NCBI RefSeq assembly: GCF_014873495.1
Contig: NZ_JADBGF010000001.1
Span: forward strand, 7,688,001 to 7,752,000
Direction of reading: 5' to 3'
From: Streptomyces stelliscabiei
GTDB taxonomy: Bacteria > Actinomycetota > Actinomycetes > Streptomycetales > Streptomycetaceae
DNA length: 64,000 nucleotides
Part shown: piece by piece, positions 7,940 to 16,305 of the stretch
Numbering within the stretch: position 1 is the first letter of the stretch
Layout of the letters: each line of letters begins with the position of its first letter
The notes under the pieces: model-generated
Told to the model about the DNA's origin: nothing
Database searches by the model: none
What the model saw: only the letters and a program-made list of their open reading frames with translations
Program-made: the position numbers and the translations under genes

Positions 7940-10396
7940 TCACACCGGCCCCGCCACCGACGCCACCGTCTTGCCCAGGGACACGCCCGAGCCGTCGCGG
8001 CGCGGGTCCATCTCCGGGAGGTCGGCCGGGGTGCCGTTCTTCTGGGCGGCGCGGGCCGGGGCGGGACCCGCCCAGGCGACGGAGAGGCAGTCCTCGCCCT
8101 TGAGGAACCGCTGGCAGCGGACGCCGCCCGTGGCGCGGCCCTTGCGGGGGTACTGGTCGAACGGGGTGAGCTTGGCCGTGGTCTGGACGGAGTCGTCGAG
8201 GGTGCCGCGGGAGCCCGCTACCGTGAAGACGACCGCGTCGACGGCCGGGTCGATGGCCGTGAAGGAGATGACCTTCGCGCCCTCGGTGAGCTTGATGCCG
8301 GTCATACCGCCGGCCGGGCGGCCCTGCGGGCGGACCTGGGAGGCCTGGTAACGCAGCAACTGGGCGTCGTCCGTGATGAAGATCAGGTCCTCCTCGCCCG
8401 TGCGCAGCTCGACGGCACCGACGATCCGGTCGCCGTCCCTGAGCGTGATGACCTCCAGCTCCTCCTTGTTGGACGGGTAGTCGGGGACCACGCGCTTGAC
8501 GACGCCCTGCTCGGTGCCGATGGCCAGCCCGGGCGACGACTCGTCGAGCGTCATCAGGCAGATGAGCGTCTCGCCGTCCTGGAGGGTGAGGAACTCCGCG
8601 AGCGGGGCGCCGCCCGAGAGGTTGGGGGCCGCCGAGGTGTCCGGCAGCTGCGGCAGATCGACCACGTTCAGGCGGAGCAGGCGGCCGGTGGAGGTCACCG
8701 CGCCCACCTCGCCCCGGGCCGTCGCCGGGACCGCGGAGACGATGACGTCGTGCTTGGTCCGCCTGCCGTCCTCGTCCGCCGTGAAGGGCTCGGCGCTCGC
8801 CGTACGGGCCAGCAGACCCGTCGACGACAGCAGCACCCGGCACGGGTCGTCCGCCACCTGCAGCGGGACCGCGGCCACCTGGGTGCCCGAGGACTCCAGC
8901 AGCACCGTACGGCGCTCGGTGCCGAACTTCTTCGCCACGGCGGCGAGTTCGCCGGAGACCAGCTTGCGCAGCTCCGCGTCCGACTCCAGGATGCGGGTCA
9001 GCTCGGCGATCTCGGCGTTGAGCCGCTCCTTCTCGGACTCCAGCTCGATGCGGTCGAACCGGGTGAGGCGGCGCAGCGGGGTGTCGAGGATGTACTGCGT
9101 CTGGATGTCCGACAGGGCGAAGCGCTCGATCAGGCGCTCCTTGGCCTGGGCGGAGTTGTCGCTGGAGCGGATCAGACGGATGACCTCGTCGATGTCCACC
9201 AGCGCGGTGAGCAGGCCCTCGACCAGGTGCAGGCGGTCGCGCTTCTTGCCGCGGCGGAACTCCGAGCGGCGCCGCACCACCTCGAAGCGGTGGTCGAGGT
9301 AGACCTCCAGCAGCTCCTTCAGGCCCAGGGTGAGGGGCTGGCCGTCGACCAGGGCCACGTTGTTGATGCCGAAGGACTCCTCCATCGGCGTCAGTTTGTA
9401 GAGCTGCTCCAGGACGGCCTCCGGCACGAAGCCGTTCTTGATCTCGATGACCAGACGCAGGCCGTGGGCGCGGTCGGTGAGGTCCTTGACGTCGGCGATG
9501 CCCTGGAGCTTCTTCGCGCCGACCAGGTCCTTGATCTTGGCGATCACCTTCTCCGGGCCGACGGTGAACGGCAGTTCGGTGACGATCAGGCCCTTGCGGC
9601 GGGCCGTCACGTTGTCCACCGTCACCGTGGCGCGGATCTTGAAGGTGCCGCGGCCCGTCGCGTACGCGTCCCTGATGCCGGTGAGACCGACGATCCGGCC
9701 GCCGGTCGGCAGGTCGGGGCCCGGGACGTGCTTCATCAGCGTGTCCAGGTCGGCGTTCGGGTACCGGATCAGGTGGCGCGCGGCCGCGATGACCTCGCCC
9801 AGGTTGTGCGGCGGCATGTTGGTGGCCATGCCGACGGCGATGCCCGACGCGCCGTTGACCAGGAGGTTCGGGAAGGCGGCGGGCAGGGCCACCGGCTCCT
9901 GCTCCTGGCCGTCGTAGTTCGGGGAGAAGTCGACCGTGTTCTCCTCGATCGACTCCGTCATCAGGCTCGTCGCGTCGGCCATCCGGCACTCGGTGTACCG
10001 CATGGCGGCCGGCGGGTCGTCGTTGCCCAGGGAGCCGAAGTTGCCGTGGCCGTCGACCAGGGGGAGCCGCATGGAGAAGGGCTGGGCGAGGCGCACCAGG
10101 GCGTCGTAGATCGACGAGTCGCCGTGCGGGTGCAACTTACCCATGACCTCGCCGACCACGCGGGCACACTTCACATAGCCGCGGTCGGGGCGCAGGCCCA
10201 TCTCGTTCATCTGGTAGACGATCCGGCGGTGCACCGGCTTGAGTCCGTCACGGGCGTCCGGCAGGGCTCGGGAGTAGATGACCGAGTACGCGTACTCCAG
10301 GAAGGAGCCCTGCATCTCGTCGACGACGTCGATGTCGAGGATCCGCTCCTCGAACGCGTCGTCGGGCGGCGGGGTCTTCGTGCTGCGGCGGGCCAT
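7940..10396 (-). CDS. DNA topoisomerase (GyrA/ParC-type) subunit A
   Basis: An 818-residue type IIA topoisomerase A subunit, which cuts and religates DNA with an ATPase partner. Seen in the sequence: the winged-helix/tower region from residue 20, the quinolone-determining stretch HPHGDSSIYDALVR with Ser94 and Asp98 (sensitive-type residues), catalytic Tyr134 in AMRYTEC, and a C-terminal beta-pinwheel (from about 500) lacking an obvious GyrA box QRRGGKG. Streptomyces carry a main gyrase plus this second pair (gyrA2/parC, SCO5836-like); the ParE partner is not in this window. Start at 10396 follows AGAGGAG on the minus strand; the longer open frame to 10570 is not family-like. Confidence 0.92.
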   Translation of the reverse strand: MARRSTKTPPPDDAFEERILDIDVVDEMQGSFLEYAYSVIYSRALPDARDGLKPVHRRIVYQMNEMGLRPDRGYVKCARVVGEVMGKLHPHGDSSIYDALVRLAQPFSMRLPLVDGHGNFGSLGNDDPPAAMRYTECRMADATSLMTESIEENTVDFSPNYDGQEQEPVALPAAFPNLLVNGASGIAVGMATNMPPHNLGEVIAAARHLIRYPNADLDTLMKHVPGPDLPTGGRIVGLTGIRDAYATGRGTFKIRATVTVDNVTARRKGLIVTELPFTVGPEKVIAKIKDLVGAKKLQGIADVKDLTDRAHGLRLVIEIKNGFVPEAVLEQLYKLTPMEESFGINNVALVDGQPLTLGLKELLEVYLDHRFEVVRRRSEFRRGKKRDRLHLVEGLLTALVDIDEVIRLIRSSDNSAQAKERLIERFALSDIQTQYILDTPLRRLTRFDRIELESEKERLNAEIAELTRILESDAELRKLVSGELAAVAKKFGTERRTVLLESSGTQVAAVPLQVADDPCRVLLSSTGLLARTASAEPFTADEDGRRTKHDVIVSAVPATARGEVGAVTSTGRLLRLNVVDLPQLPDTSAAPNLSGGAPLAEFLTLQDGETLICLMTLDESSPGLAIGTEQGVVKRVVPDYPSNKEELEVITLRDGDRIVGAVELRTGEEDLIFITDDAQLLRYQASQVRPQGRPAGGMTGIKLTEGAKVISFTAIDPAVDAVVFTVAGSRGTLDDSVQTTAKLTPFDQYPRKGRATGGVRCQRFLKGEDCLSVAWAGPAPARAAQKNGTPADLPEMDPRRDGSGVSLGKTVASVAGPV

Positions 10397-10765
10397 CGCT
10401 GCCGGCTCCTCTTTTTCTGGTCGCTCACCTACGGGGCGCTCACGTCTCCGGCTCACTCGCGGCGCGAGGTGAACGGGATCTGACGCGCACCATTGTGGAC
10501 TGCCGCACTGACAACCCCGACACGACCCGGCGCCGACCGCCGGGCACGGCCTGCCGGGCCGCCACGTCAACAGCGTGCGCCGACCTTAACCAGTGACCGC
10601 CGGCCGCAACCCCGGTCTCGCTCTCGGCGTACGACGCCCGGGAACTTCTCCAGGGGTCCGCGCGCTTGCATACAGTGGCGGGACCGGCAGGAAACAGCGG
10701 TTTCCGCGACGATTCCACGACGGATCCCGCGCACACAGCACAGCGATCGAAGGGACGTACCGCCC
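10397..10765. other. Divergent intergenic region, topoisomerase / M16 peptidase
   Basis: 369 bp. The sequence TTGCATACAGTGG around 10667-10679 offers a TACAGT -10 hexamer (10671-10676) for the rightward peptidase operon, with a weak TTCTCC at a -35-like distance. No strong hairpin or operator seen. Confidence 0.4.
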
Positions 10766-12142
10766 ATGGGTCACACGGCCACAGCCGAGGCCGGCTCCGA
10801 AGGCCTGACAGTGAGGGAGCACCGCCTGGACAACGGCCTGCGCGTGGTGCTCTCCGAGGACCACCTGACCCCGGTCGCCGCGGTGTGCCTCTGGTACGAC
10901 GTCGGTTCGCGTCACGAGGTCGCGGGCCGTACGGGCCTCGCCCACCTCTTCGAGCACCTGATGTTCCAGGGTTCGGGCCAGGTCAAGGACAACGGCCACT
11001 TCGAGCTGGTCCAGGGCGCGGGCGGTTCGCTGAACGGCACCACCAGCTGGGAGCGCACCAACTACTTCGAGACCATGCCCACCCATCAGCTGGAGCTGGC
11101 GCTGTGGCTGGAGGCCGACCGCATGGGCAGCCTGCTGCTCGCGCTCGACCAGAAGAACCTGGACAACCAGCGGGCCGTCGTCAAGAACGAGCGCCGCCAG
11201 CGGTACGACAACGTGCCCTACGGCACCGCCTTCGAGAAGATCTTCCGCCTGGCCCACCCCGAGGGCCACCCCTACCGGCACACGCCCATCGGCTCGATGG
11301 ACGACCTGGAGGCGGCGAGCCTGGAGGACGCCCAGCAGTTCTTCCGGACGTACTACGCGCCCAACAACGCCGTCCTGTCGATCGTCGGCGACATCGACCC
11401 GGAGCAGACCCTCGCGTGGGTGGAGAAGTACTTCGGCTCCATCCCGGCCTACGACGGCAAGCCGGCACCCCGCGACGGCTCGCTGCCGGACGTCATGGGC
11501 GAGCAGCTGCGCGAGGTCGTCGAGGAGAACGTGCCCGCGCGCGCGTTGATGGCCGCCTACCGGCTGCCGGAGGACGGCACGCGCGCGTGCGACGCGGCCG
11601 ACCTGGCGCTCACGATCCTCGGCGGCGGCGAGTCGTCCCGCCTCTACAACCGGCTCGTACGACGTGACCGTACGGCCGTGACGGCCGGTTTCGGCCTGCT
11701 GCGGCTGGCCGGCGCGCCCTCCATGGCGTGGATGGACGTCAAGACCTCCGGTGACGTCGAGGTGCCGGTCATCGAGGCCGCCGTCGACGAGGAGCTCGCC
11801 CGGTTCGCCGCGGAGGGTCCGACGGCCGAGGAGATGGAGCGCGCCCAGGCCCAGTTGGAGCGCGAGTGGCTGGACCGGCTCGGCACGGTCGCCGGCCGCG
11901 CCGACGAACTGTGCCGGTACGCGGTCCTGTTCGGCGACCCGAAGCTCGCCCTCAGCGCCGTCGACCGGGTCCTGGAGGTGACGGCCGACGAGGTCCAGGA
12001 GATCGCCAAGGCCCGCCTGCGGCCCGACAACCGCGCGGTGCTCGTGTACGAGCCCGTCGCCGGTGCAGAGGGCGCCGAAGAGGAGGCCGCCGAAGAGGAG
12101 GCCGTCGAGAGCACCGACGAGAACGAGGAGTCGGCGAAGTGA
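10766..12142 (+). CDS. M16 family zinc peptidase (catalytic subunit)
   Basis: A 458-residue pitrilysin-family metallopeptidase. The inverted zinc motif HXXEH is H60-L-F-E63-H64 and the distal glutamate lies in KNERRQRYDN. The C-terminal half is the second M16 domain with the NNAVLSIVGDID segment. The tail is Glu/Ala-rich. It overlaps the following M16 gene by GTGA, and the pair should form a heterodimer like mitochondrial processing peptidase beta/alpha. No signal peptide, so cytoplasmic. Start at ATG 10766 follows AAGGGACG. Confidence 0.92.
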   Translation: MGHTATAEAGSEGLTVREHRLDNGLRVVLSEDHLTPVAAVCLWYDVGSRHEVAGRTGLAHLFEHLMFQGSGQVKDNGHFELVQGAGGSLNGTTSWERTNYFETMPTHQLELALWLEADRMGSLLLALDQKNLDNQRAVVKNERRQRYDNVPYGTAFEKIFRLAHPEGHPYRHTPIGSMDDLEAASLEDAQQFFRTYYAPNNAVLSIVGDIDPEQTLAWVEKYFGSIPAYDGKPAPRDGSLPDVMGEQLREVVEENVPARALMAAYRLPEDGTRACDAADLALTILGGGESSRLYNRLVRRDRTAVTAGFGLLRLAGAPSMAWMDVKTSGDVEVPVIEAAVDEELARFAAEGPTAEEMERAQAQLEREWLDRLGTVAGRADELCRYAVLFGDPKLALSAVDRVLEVTADEVQEIAKARLRPDNRAVLVYEPVAGAEGAEEEAAEEEAVESTDENEESAK

Positions 12143-13527
12143 CCGAGCTCGCGAGCATGGAATTCCACCCGCAGCCCCAGGCCGGCGACGCCCGCCCCTG
12201 GGCGTTCCCGGCGCCCGAGCGCGGCACCCTGGCCAACGGCCTGACCGTGCTGCACTGCCACCGCCCCGGCCAGCAGGTCGTCGCCGTCGAGGTCGTCCTC
12301 GACGCGCCCCTGGACGCCGAACCGGCCGGCCTCGACGGTGTCGCCACCATCATGACCAGGGCGTTCTCCGAGGGCACCGACAAGCACACGGCCGAGGAGT
12401 TCGCCGCCGAGCTGGAGCGGTGCGGCGCCACCCTCGACTCGCACGCCGACCACCCCGGCGTCCGCCTGTCCCTCGAAGTGCCCGTCTCGCGGCTGGAGAA
12501 GGCCCTGGGGCTGCTCGCCGACGCCCTGCGGGCCCCCGCGTTCGACGACGGCGAGATCGAGCGTCTGGTGGCCAACAGGCTCGACGAGATCCCGCACGAG
12601 ACCGCCAGCCCGGGCCGACGGGCCGCCAAGGAGCTCTCCCGGCAGCTGTTCCCGGCCACGTCGCGTATGTCGCGGCCCCGCCAGGGCACCGAGGAGACCG
12701 TGGAGGGCATCGACTCGGCGGCCGTACGCGCCTTCTACGAGCGGCACGTGCGCCCCGCGACGGCCACCGCCGTGGTCGTTGGCGACCTCACCGGGGTCGA
12801 CCTCGACACACTGCTGGGCGACACCCTGGGCGCCTGGACCGGCTCCCCGGCCAAGCCGAGCGTCGCCCCCGCGGTGAGCGCCGACGACACCGGGCGCGTG
12901 ATCATCGTGGACCGTCCCGGTTCCGTGCAGACCCAGTTGCTCATCGGACGGGTGGGCGCCGACCGGCACGACCGGGTGTGGCCGGCCCAGGTGCTCGGCA
13001 CCTACTGCCTCGGCGGCACCCTCACCTCCCGCCTGGACCGCGTCCTGCGGGAGGAGAAGGGCTACACCTACGGGGTGCGCGCGTTCGGTCAGGTGCTGCG
13101 TTCCGGGCCGGAGGGATCGGGCACGGCGATGCTGGCCATCAGCGGGTCCGTCGACACGCCCAACACCGGTCCGGCGCTCGACGACCTGTGGACCGTGCTG
13201 CGGACCCTCGCCGCCGAGGGGCTGACCGACGCCGAGCGCGACGTCGCCGTGCAGAACCTCGTCGGGGTCGCCCCCCTCAAGTTCGAGACGGCGGCGGCCG
13301 TGGCGGGCACGCTGGCCGACCAGGTCGAGCAGTTCCTGCCGGACGACTACCAGTCGACGCTGTACCGCCAACTCGCCGCCACCGGCACGGTGGAGGCCAC
13401 CGCGGCCGTGGTGAACGCCTTCCCGGTGGACCGTCTGGTGACCGTCCTCGTCGGGGACGCCGCGCAGATCGAGGAACCGGTCAGGGCCCTCGGGATCGGT
13501 GAAGTCACCGTCGTACCGGCCGAGTAG
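12139..13527 (+). CDS. M16 family peptidase-like (non-catalytic partner)
   Basis: A 462-residue M16 homologue coupled to the preceding gene (GTG start overlapping its TGA). At the position of the zinc motif it has VATIMTRAFSEGT, with no HXXEH, so it is the inactive, substrate-binding partner. The glycine-rich loop typical of such subunits is represented by YCLGGTLTSRLD. Together the two likely act as a cytoplasmic oligopeptidase; substrate unknown. Confidence 0.9.
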   Translation: MTELASMEFHPQPQAGDARPWAFPAPERGTLANGLTVLHCHRPGQQVVAVEVVLDAPLDAEPAGLDGVATIMTRAFSEGTDKHTAEEFAAELERCGATLDSHADHPGVRLSLEVPVSRLEKALGLLADALRAPAFDDGEIERLVANRLDEIPHETASPGRRAAKELSRQLFPATSRMSRPRQGTEETVEGIDSAAVRAFYERHVRPATATAVVVGDLTGVDLDTLLGDTLGAWTGSPAKPSVAPAVSADDTGRVIIVDRPGSVQTQLLIGRVGADRHDRVWPAQVLGTYCLGGTLTSRLDRVLREEKGYTYGVRAFGQVLRSGPEGSGTAMLAISGSVDTPNTGPALDDLWTVLRTLAAEGLTDAERDVAVQNLVGVAPLKFETAAAVAGTLADQVEQFLPDDYQSTLYRQLAATGTVEATAAVVNAFPVDRLVTVLVGDAAQIEEPVRALGIGEVTVVPAE

Positions 13528-13568
13528 GGAGCCGAGGAGAAACCGGACACAAGGACACGTACGCGTGA

Positions 13569-13597
13569 GGCCCTGGTGACGGAAGAGTCACCAGGGC
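13569..13597. terminator. Hairpin terminator after the M16 operon
   Basis: A perfect 12-bp stem, GGCCCTGGTGAC with its complement at 13586-13597, and a 5-nt loop, about 40 bp after the stop at 13527. Followed by a mixed CACGTTTGT, as in many actinobacterial terminators without a long U tract. Confidence 0.8.
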
Positions 13598-13649
13598 CCA
13601 CGTTTGTCCGTATTGATGGCAGAGGTTGTGTGTCTGACCTGTGGCGTAG

Positions 13650-13677
13650 ATAACAAATCCTGTGATCCGTTTGTTAT
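13650..13677. promoter_or_regulatory. AT-rich palindrome upstream of the riboswitch
   Basis: ATAACAAA at 13650-13657 and its exact complement TTTGTTAT at 13670-13677 are separated by 12 bp. In this GC-rich sequence an AT-rich dyad is conspicuous, and it sits about 75 bp before the riboswitch, where a promoter-proximal operator would be. The binding protein is unknown. Confidence 0.5.
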
Positions 13678-13751
13678 TTCGAAGACGGCGCACTTAGCGT
13701 CGGTCCGGCTGTTCGTCAGATGTTCGCCGCAGCCGCGGCACCGGACAGTCA

Positions 13752-13900
13752 TCGCCGAATCCCCATGGCGCGAGCCCGGGGAGCCGGGGACCCACCTAGT
13801 CCCCTGGGGTGAATCGGGTGCCCTTCGCGAGCGACGCGAAACGAGGGGCAGCCGTAGGAGACCTTCCTGCTCCGAACCCGTCAGCTAACCCGGTAGGCGA
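13752..13900 (+). ncRNA. ydaO/yuaA-type c-di-AMP riboswitch
   Basis: Conserved blocks of the ydaO family occur in order: CGCCGAAT, CCCGGGGAGCCGGGGACCC, CTGGGGTGAATCGG, then CCGAACCCGTCAGCTAACC and GGTAGGCGA. The ends TCGCC (13752) and GGCGA (13896) form P1. This family binds c-di-AMP and in Streptomyces commonly precedes cell-wall hydrolase genes, as here. The segment CCTTCCT at 13862-13868 could pair with AGGAAGG at 13903-13909 near the ribosome site, a possible expression platform (inference). Confidence 0.93.
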
Positions 13901-13926
13901 GAAGGAAGGAAAGGACCAGCCACTTC

Positions 13927-14715
13927 ATGGCGTTCACCCGCGCCCCTGGGAAGCACCGCCGTCCCGGCCGTGTATCGCGCACGACCACGAGGAACGTGGG
14001 CGTAGCCGCTCTCACCACCACCGGTGTCATCGGCACCCTCGCCGGCCCCGCGCTCGCCGCGGAGGAGCCCGCCGTCGAGCAGACCGGCCTGAACCAGATC
14101 ATCGTCCTCGGCGACACGGTCGCCGACCAGGTGGACGCCCAGGCCGTTGCCCAGCAGCAGGCCGCCGAGGTGGCCGAGGTCAAGAAGAAGGCGCAGGAGG
14201 AGGCCCGCAAGGCCGCCGCCGAGAAGGCCGAGCAGGAACGTGCCGCCGCCAAGGAGCGCGAGGAGATCAAGGCCCGCGCTGCCCGCGCGGCCGAGCGCGA
14301 GCGCCTCAACACCTACGTCTCGCCCATCAGCGGCTCGTACATCTCCACCGGCTACAAGGCCGGCGGCGCCGTCTGGTCCTCCGGCAGCCACACCGGCGTC
14401 GACTTCCACGCCGCCACCGGCACGGCCGTCCTGGCGGTCGGCTCCGGCACCGTCGTGGAGGCGGGCTGGGGCGGGGCGTACGGCAACAACATCGTCATCC
14501 GCATGACCGACGGCACGTACACCCAGTACGGCCACCTGTCGTCCATCGGCGTCTCCGTTGGCCAGACGGTCACCCCCGGCCAGCAGATCGGCCTCTCCGG
14601 CGCGACCGGCAACGTCACCGGCCCGCACCTGCACTTCGAGGCCCGGACGACGGCCGAGTACGGCTCGGACATCGACCCCGTCGCCTACCTGCGCTCGCAC
14701 GGTGTGAACGTCTGA
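13927..14715 (+). CDS. Secreted M23 peptidoglycan endopeptidase
   Basis: A 262-residue secreted peptidase. An N-terminal signal region (basic start, hydrophobic core near 25-42, cut after AGPALAA) is followed by a charged Ala/Lys/Glu coiled coil (about 75-125) and a C-terminal LytM/M23 domain with zinc ligands in SHTGVDFHA and GPHLHFEA. It should cleave peptide cross-links of peptidoglycan. It lies directly after the c-di-AMP riboswitch, so its synthesis is probably tied to c-di-AMP, osmotic state and growth. The ribosome site is the purine run GGAAGGAAAGGACC. Confidence 0.92.
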   Translation: MAFTRAPGKHRRPGRVSRTTTRNVGVAALTTTGVIGTLAGPALAAEEPAVEQTGLNQIIVLGDTVADQVDAQAVAQQQAAEVAEVKKKAQEEARKAAAEKAEQERAAAKEREEIKARAARAAERERLNTYVSPISGSYISTGYKAGGAVWSSGSHTGVDFHAATGTAVLAVGSGTVVEAGWGGAYGNNIVIRMTDGTYTQYGHLSSIGVSVGQTVTPGQQIGLSGATGNVTGPHLHFEARTTAEYGSDIDPVAYLRSHGVNV

Positions 14716-14740
14716 GACACCGCTCCGCGCTTCTGCGAAG

Positions 14741-14763
14741 GCCCCGGCTCATCGAGCCGGGGC
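14741..14763 (+). terminator. Intrinsic terminator of the M23 gene
   Basis: A perfect 10-bp stem GCCCCGGCTC / GAGCCGGGGC with a 3-nt loop, followed by TTT, 26 bp after the stop codon. Confidence 0.88.
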
Positions 14764-14918
14764 TTTCCGCGTTGTGCGAACGCCCGGTGACGTGCCTCCT
14801 GTCCAAAAAATATCCCTGGATTCCGGCCCGCCGTCGGAAATTCCGGCTCGCTGCAATAGAGTCGCTGGAAGACACGTCAATCATCGACGTTTCACGGGGA
14901 TTAAGGCGGAGGTCGGTC

Positions 14919-15623
14919 ATGCGTATTCCGGCGCATTCGGTATGCACGGCGATCCGAGATGACATCGTCGCGGGTGTCTACGAGCGCGGCAGCCGTCTCA
15001 CCGAGGAACTGCTCGCCCGCCGGTACGGCGTCAGCCGGGTCCCCGTGCGCGAGGCGCTGCGCACGCTGGAGGCCGAGGGCTTCGTGGTCACCCGCCGGCA
15101 CGCGGGCGCGTGCGTCGCCGAGCCGACCGAGCAGGAGGCCGCAGACCTGCTGGAGATGCGCATGCTGCTGGAGCCGCTGGGAGCCGCCCGCGCCGCCCAG
15201 CGCCGCACGGAGGCCCATCTCAAGGTGCTGCGCGGCCTGGTCAGACTGGGCCAGGAACGGGCCAGGCGGGGCACCAGCGAGGATCTGCGCTCCCTGGGGG
15301 GCTGGTTCCACGAGACGCTCGCACAGGCGTCCGGCAGCCCCGCCCTGACCTCGACACTCGCCCAGCTGCGGCACAAGATCGCCTGGATGTACGCGGTCGA
15401 GGCACCCGCCGACCCCGTGGAGTCCTGGGCGGAACACGGCGGCATCGTGGACGCCGTCGCGCGCGGCGACGGCGACCGGGCCCGGACGATCACGTCCCTG
15501 CACACCGAGCGCGCCACCGCCGCGCACCGCTTCCGATTTCCGGGCGGGGCCGGCGCGGCGGAGCGGGCGGAACGTGTGAGGACTTCGCAACACCCCGTAA
15601 ACATGTCGAGCCCGCGGCATTAA
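14919..15623 (+). CDS. GntR/FadR-type transcriptional regulator
   Basis: A 234-residue regulator. The N-terminal winged helix (about 5-70) has GSRLTEELLARRYGVSRVPV, and the C-terminal all-helical FCD ligand domain follows (about 80-215). ATG 14919 is preceded by GGCGGAGG. The upstream 100 bp are relatively AT-rich with GGAAATTCCGG-like symmetry. It stands alone between the M23 and ptsH genes; its ligand and targets cannot be told from sequence. The last ~20 residues are not family-like. Confidence 0.88.
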   Translation: MRIPAHSVCTAIRDDIVAGVYERGSRLTEELLARRYGVSRVPVREALRTLEAEGFVVTRRHAGACVAEPTEQEAADLLEMRMLLEPLGAARAAQRRTEAHLKVLRGLVRLGQERARRGTSEDLRSLGGWFHETLAQASGSPALTSTLAQLRHKIAWMYAVEAPADPVESWAEHGGIVDAVARGDGDRARTITSLHTERATAAHRFRFPGGAGAAERAERVRTSQHPVNMSSPRH

Positions 15624-15737
15624 CACGGGAGCCGTATACAAAGAGACGAGAATTCCGGGGGCATTCTTTCTGCTGCCCGCAGAACGAAATCGGAGCGGTG
15701 GCAGAGGGAAATCGGAGCGGTAGGGGAACGAAATGAC

Positions 15738-15771
15738 GAAGGGCCCGCCCGATAAATCGGACGAGCCCTTC
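15738..15771. terminator. Bidirectional terminator, GntR gene / ptsH
   Basis: A 16-bp stem with two mismatches (GAAGGGCCCGCCCGAT against its partner at 15756-15771) and a 2-nt loop lies between the convergent gntR-type and ptsH genes. Confidence 0.8.
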
Positions 15772-15833
15772 GCTATGTGCGCGGGTGGCCTTTCAGGCCT
15801 GTTTCCGTTCCGGGCACCCGGTCACGGGGTCGC

Positions 15834-16115
15834 TCAGACCGTCTCGGGGAGTTCCTCGAGTCCCTCGGCCACGAGCTTCGCCAGACGGTCGAGCGCGACG
15901 TCCGCGCCCTCGGCCTCGGACGCGAGCACGATCTCCTCGCCGCCCTGGGCGCCGAGGCCCAGGACCGCCAGCATGGAGGCCGCGTTGACGGGGTTCCCGT
16001 CGGCCTTGGCGATCGTCACGGGGATACCGGAGGCCGTGGTGGCCCGGACGAAGATGGATGCGGGTCGGGCGTGGAGGCCCTCGGCCCAGCCGACGTTGAC
16101 GCGGCGCTCAGCCAT
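15834..16115 (-). CDS. ptsH: Phosphocarrier protein HPr
   Basis: A 93-residue HPr of the phosphotransferase system. Phosphoryl-acceptor His15 lies in GLHARPAS, and the region around Ser47 (NAASMLAVLGLGA) corresponds to the regulatory serine site. HPr passes phosphate from EI to EIIA for sugar (e.g. N-acetylglucosamine) uptake; ptsI and EII genes are not here, as in S. coelicolor where ptsH stands apart. ATG 16115 is followed by the canonical AERRVNVGW. Two DasR boxes lie 36-65 bp upstream of the start, so it should be controlled by DasR and amino-sugar phosphates. Confidence 0.95.
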   Translation of the reverse strand: MAERRVNVGWAEGLHARPASIFVRATTASGIPVTIAKADGNPVNAASMLAVLGLGAQGGEEIVLASEAEGADVALDRLAKLVAEGLEELPETV

Positions 16116-16150
16116 GTGATGCTGCCCTTCGGATGTCTCGGGTGGTTCAG

Positions 16151-16180
16151 AGAGGTCTAGACCGGGTTGTCTAGACCAGT
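16151..16180. promoter_or_regulatory. Tandem DasR-responsive elements (dre)
   Basis: GGTCTAGACC at 16154-16163 and GTCTAGACCA at 16169-16178 both match the dre core of the 16-bp consensus ACTGGTCTAGACCAGT; the second full 16-mer (16165-16180) matches at 13 positions. Centres are about 15 bp apart. DasR control of ptsH is established in S. coelicolor; here it also faces the divergent acetyltransferase gene. Confidence 0.9.
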
Positions 16181-16305
16181 TTCCCATATGGTGCGACGGA
16201 GCGGAACGGGCCCACGGCCTGGCCACGAACCGGCCCTCGCGCTTCTGTTGTGCTTCCCCAGACTGCCCCGCGCCGTAGCCGGACGCGAGCCGTACTCTGG
16301 GGCCC

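Noticed and set aside
7301..10483. A 1060-codon open frame on the plus strand
   Set aside because: It is antisense to the topoisomerase gene in a high-GC region and its translation is Arg/Gly/Asp-rich low complexity with no domain; a codon-bias artefact.
13604..13888. A 94-codon frame ahead of the M23 gene
   Set aside because: It lies across the dyad and the c-di-AMP riboswitch; no ribosome site or similarity.
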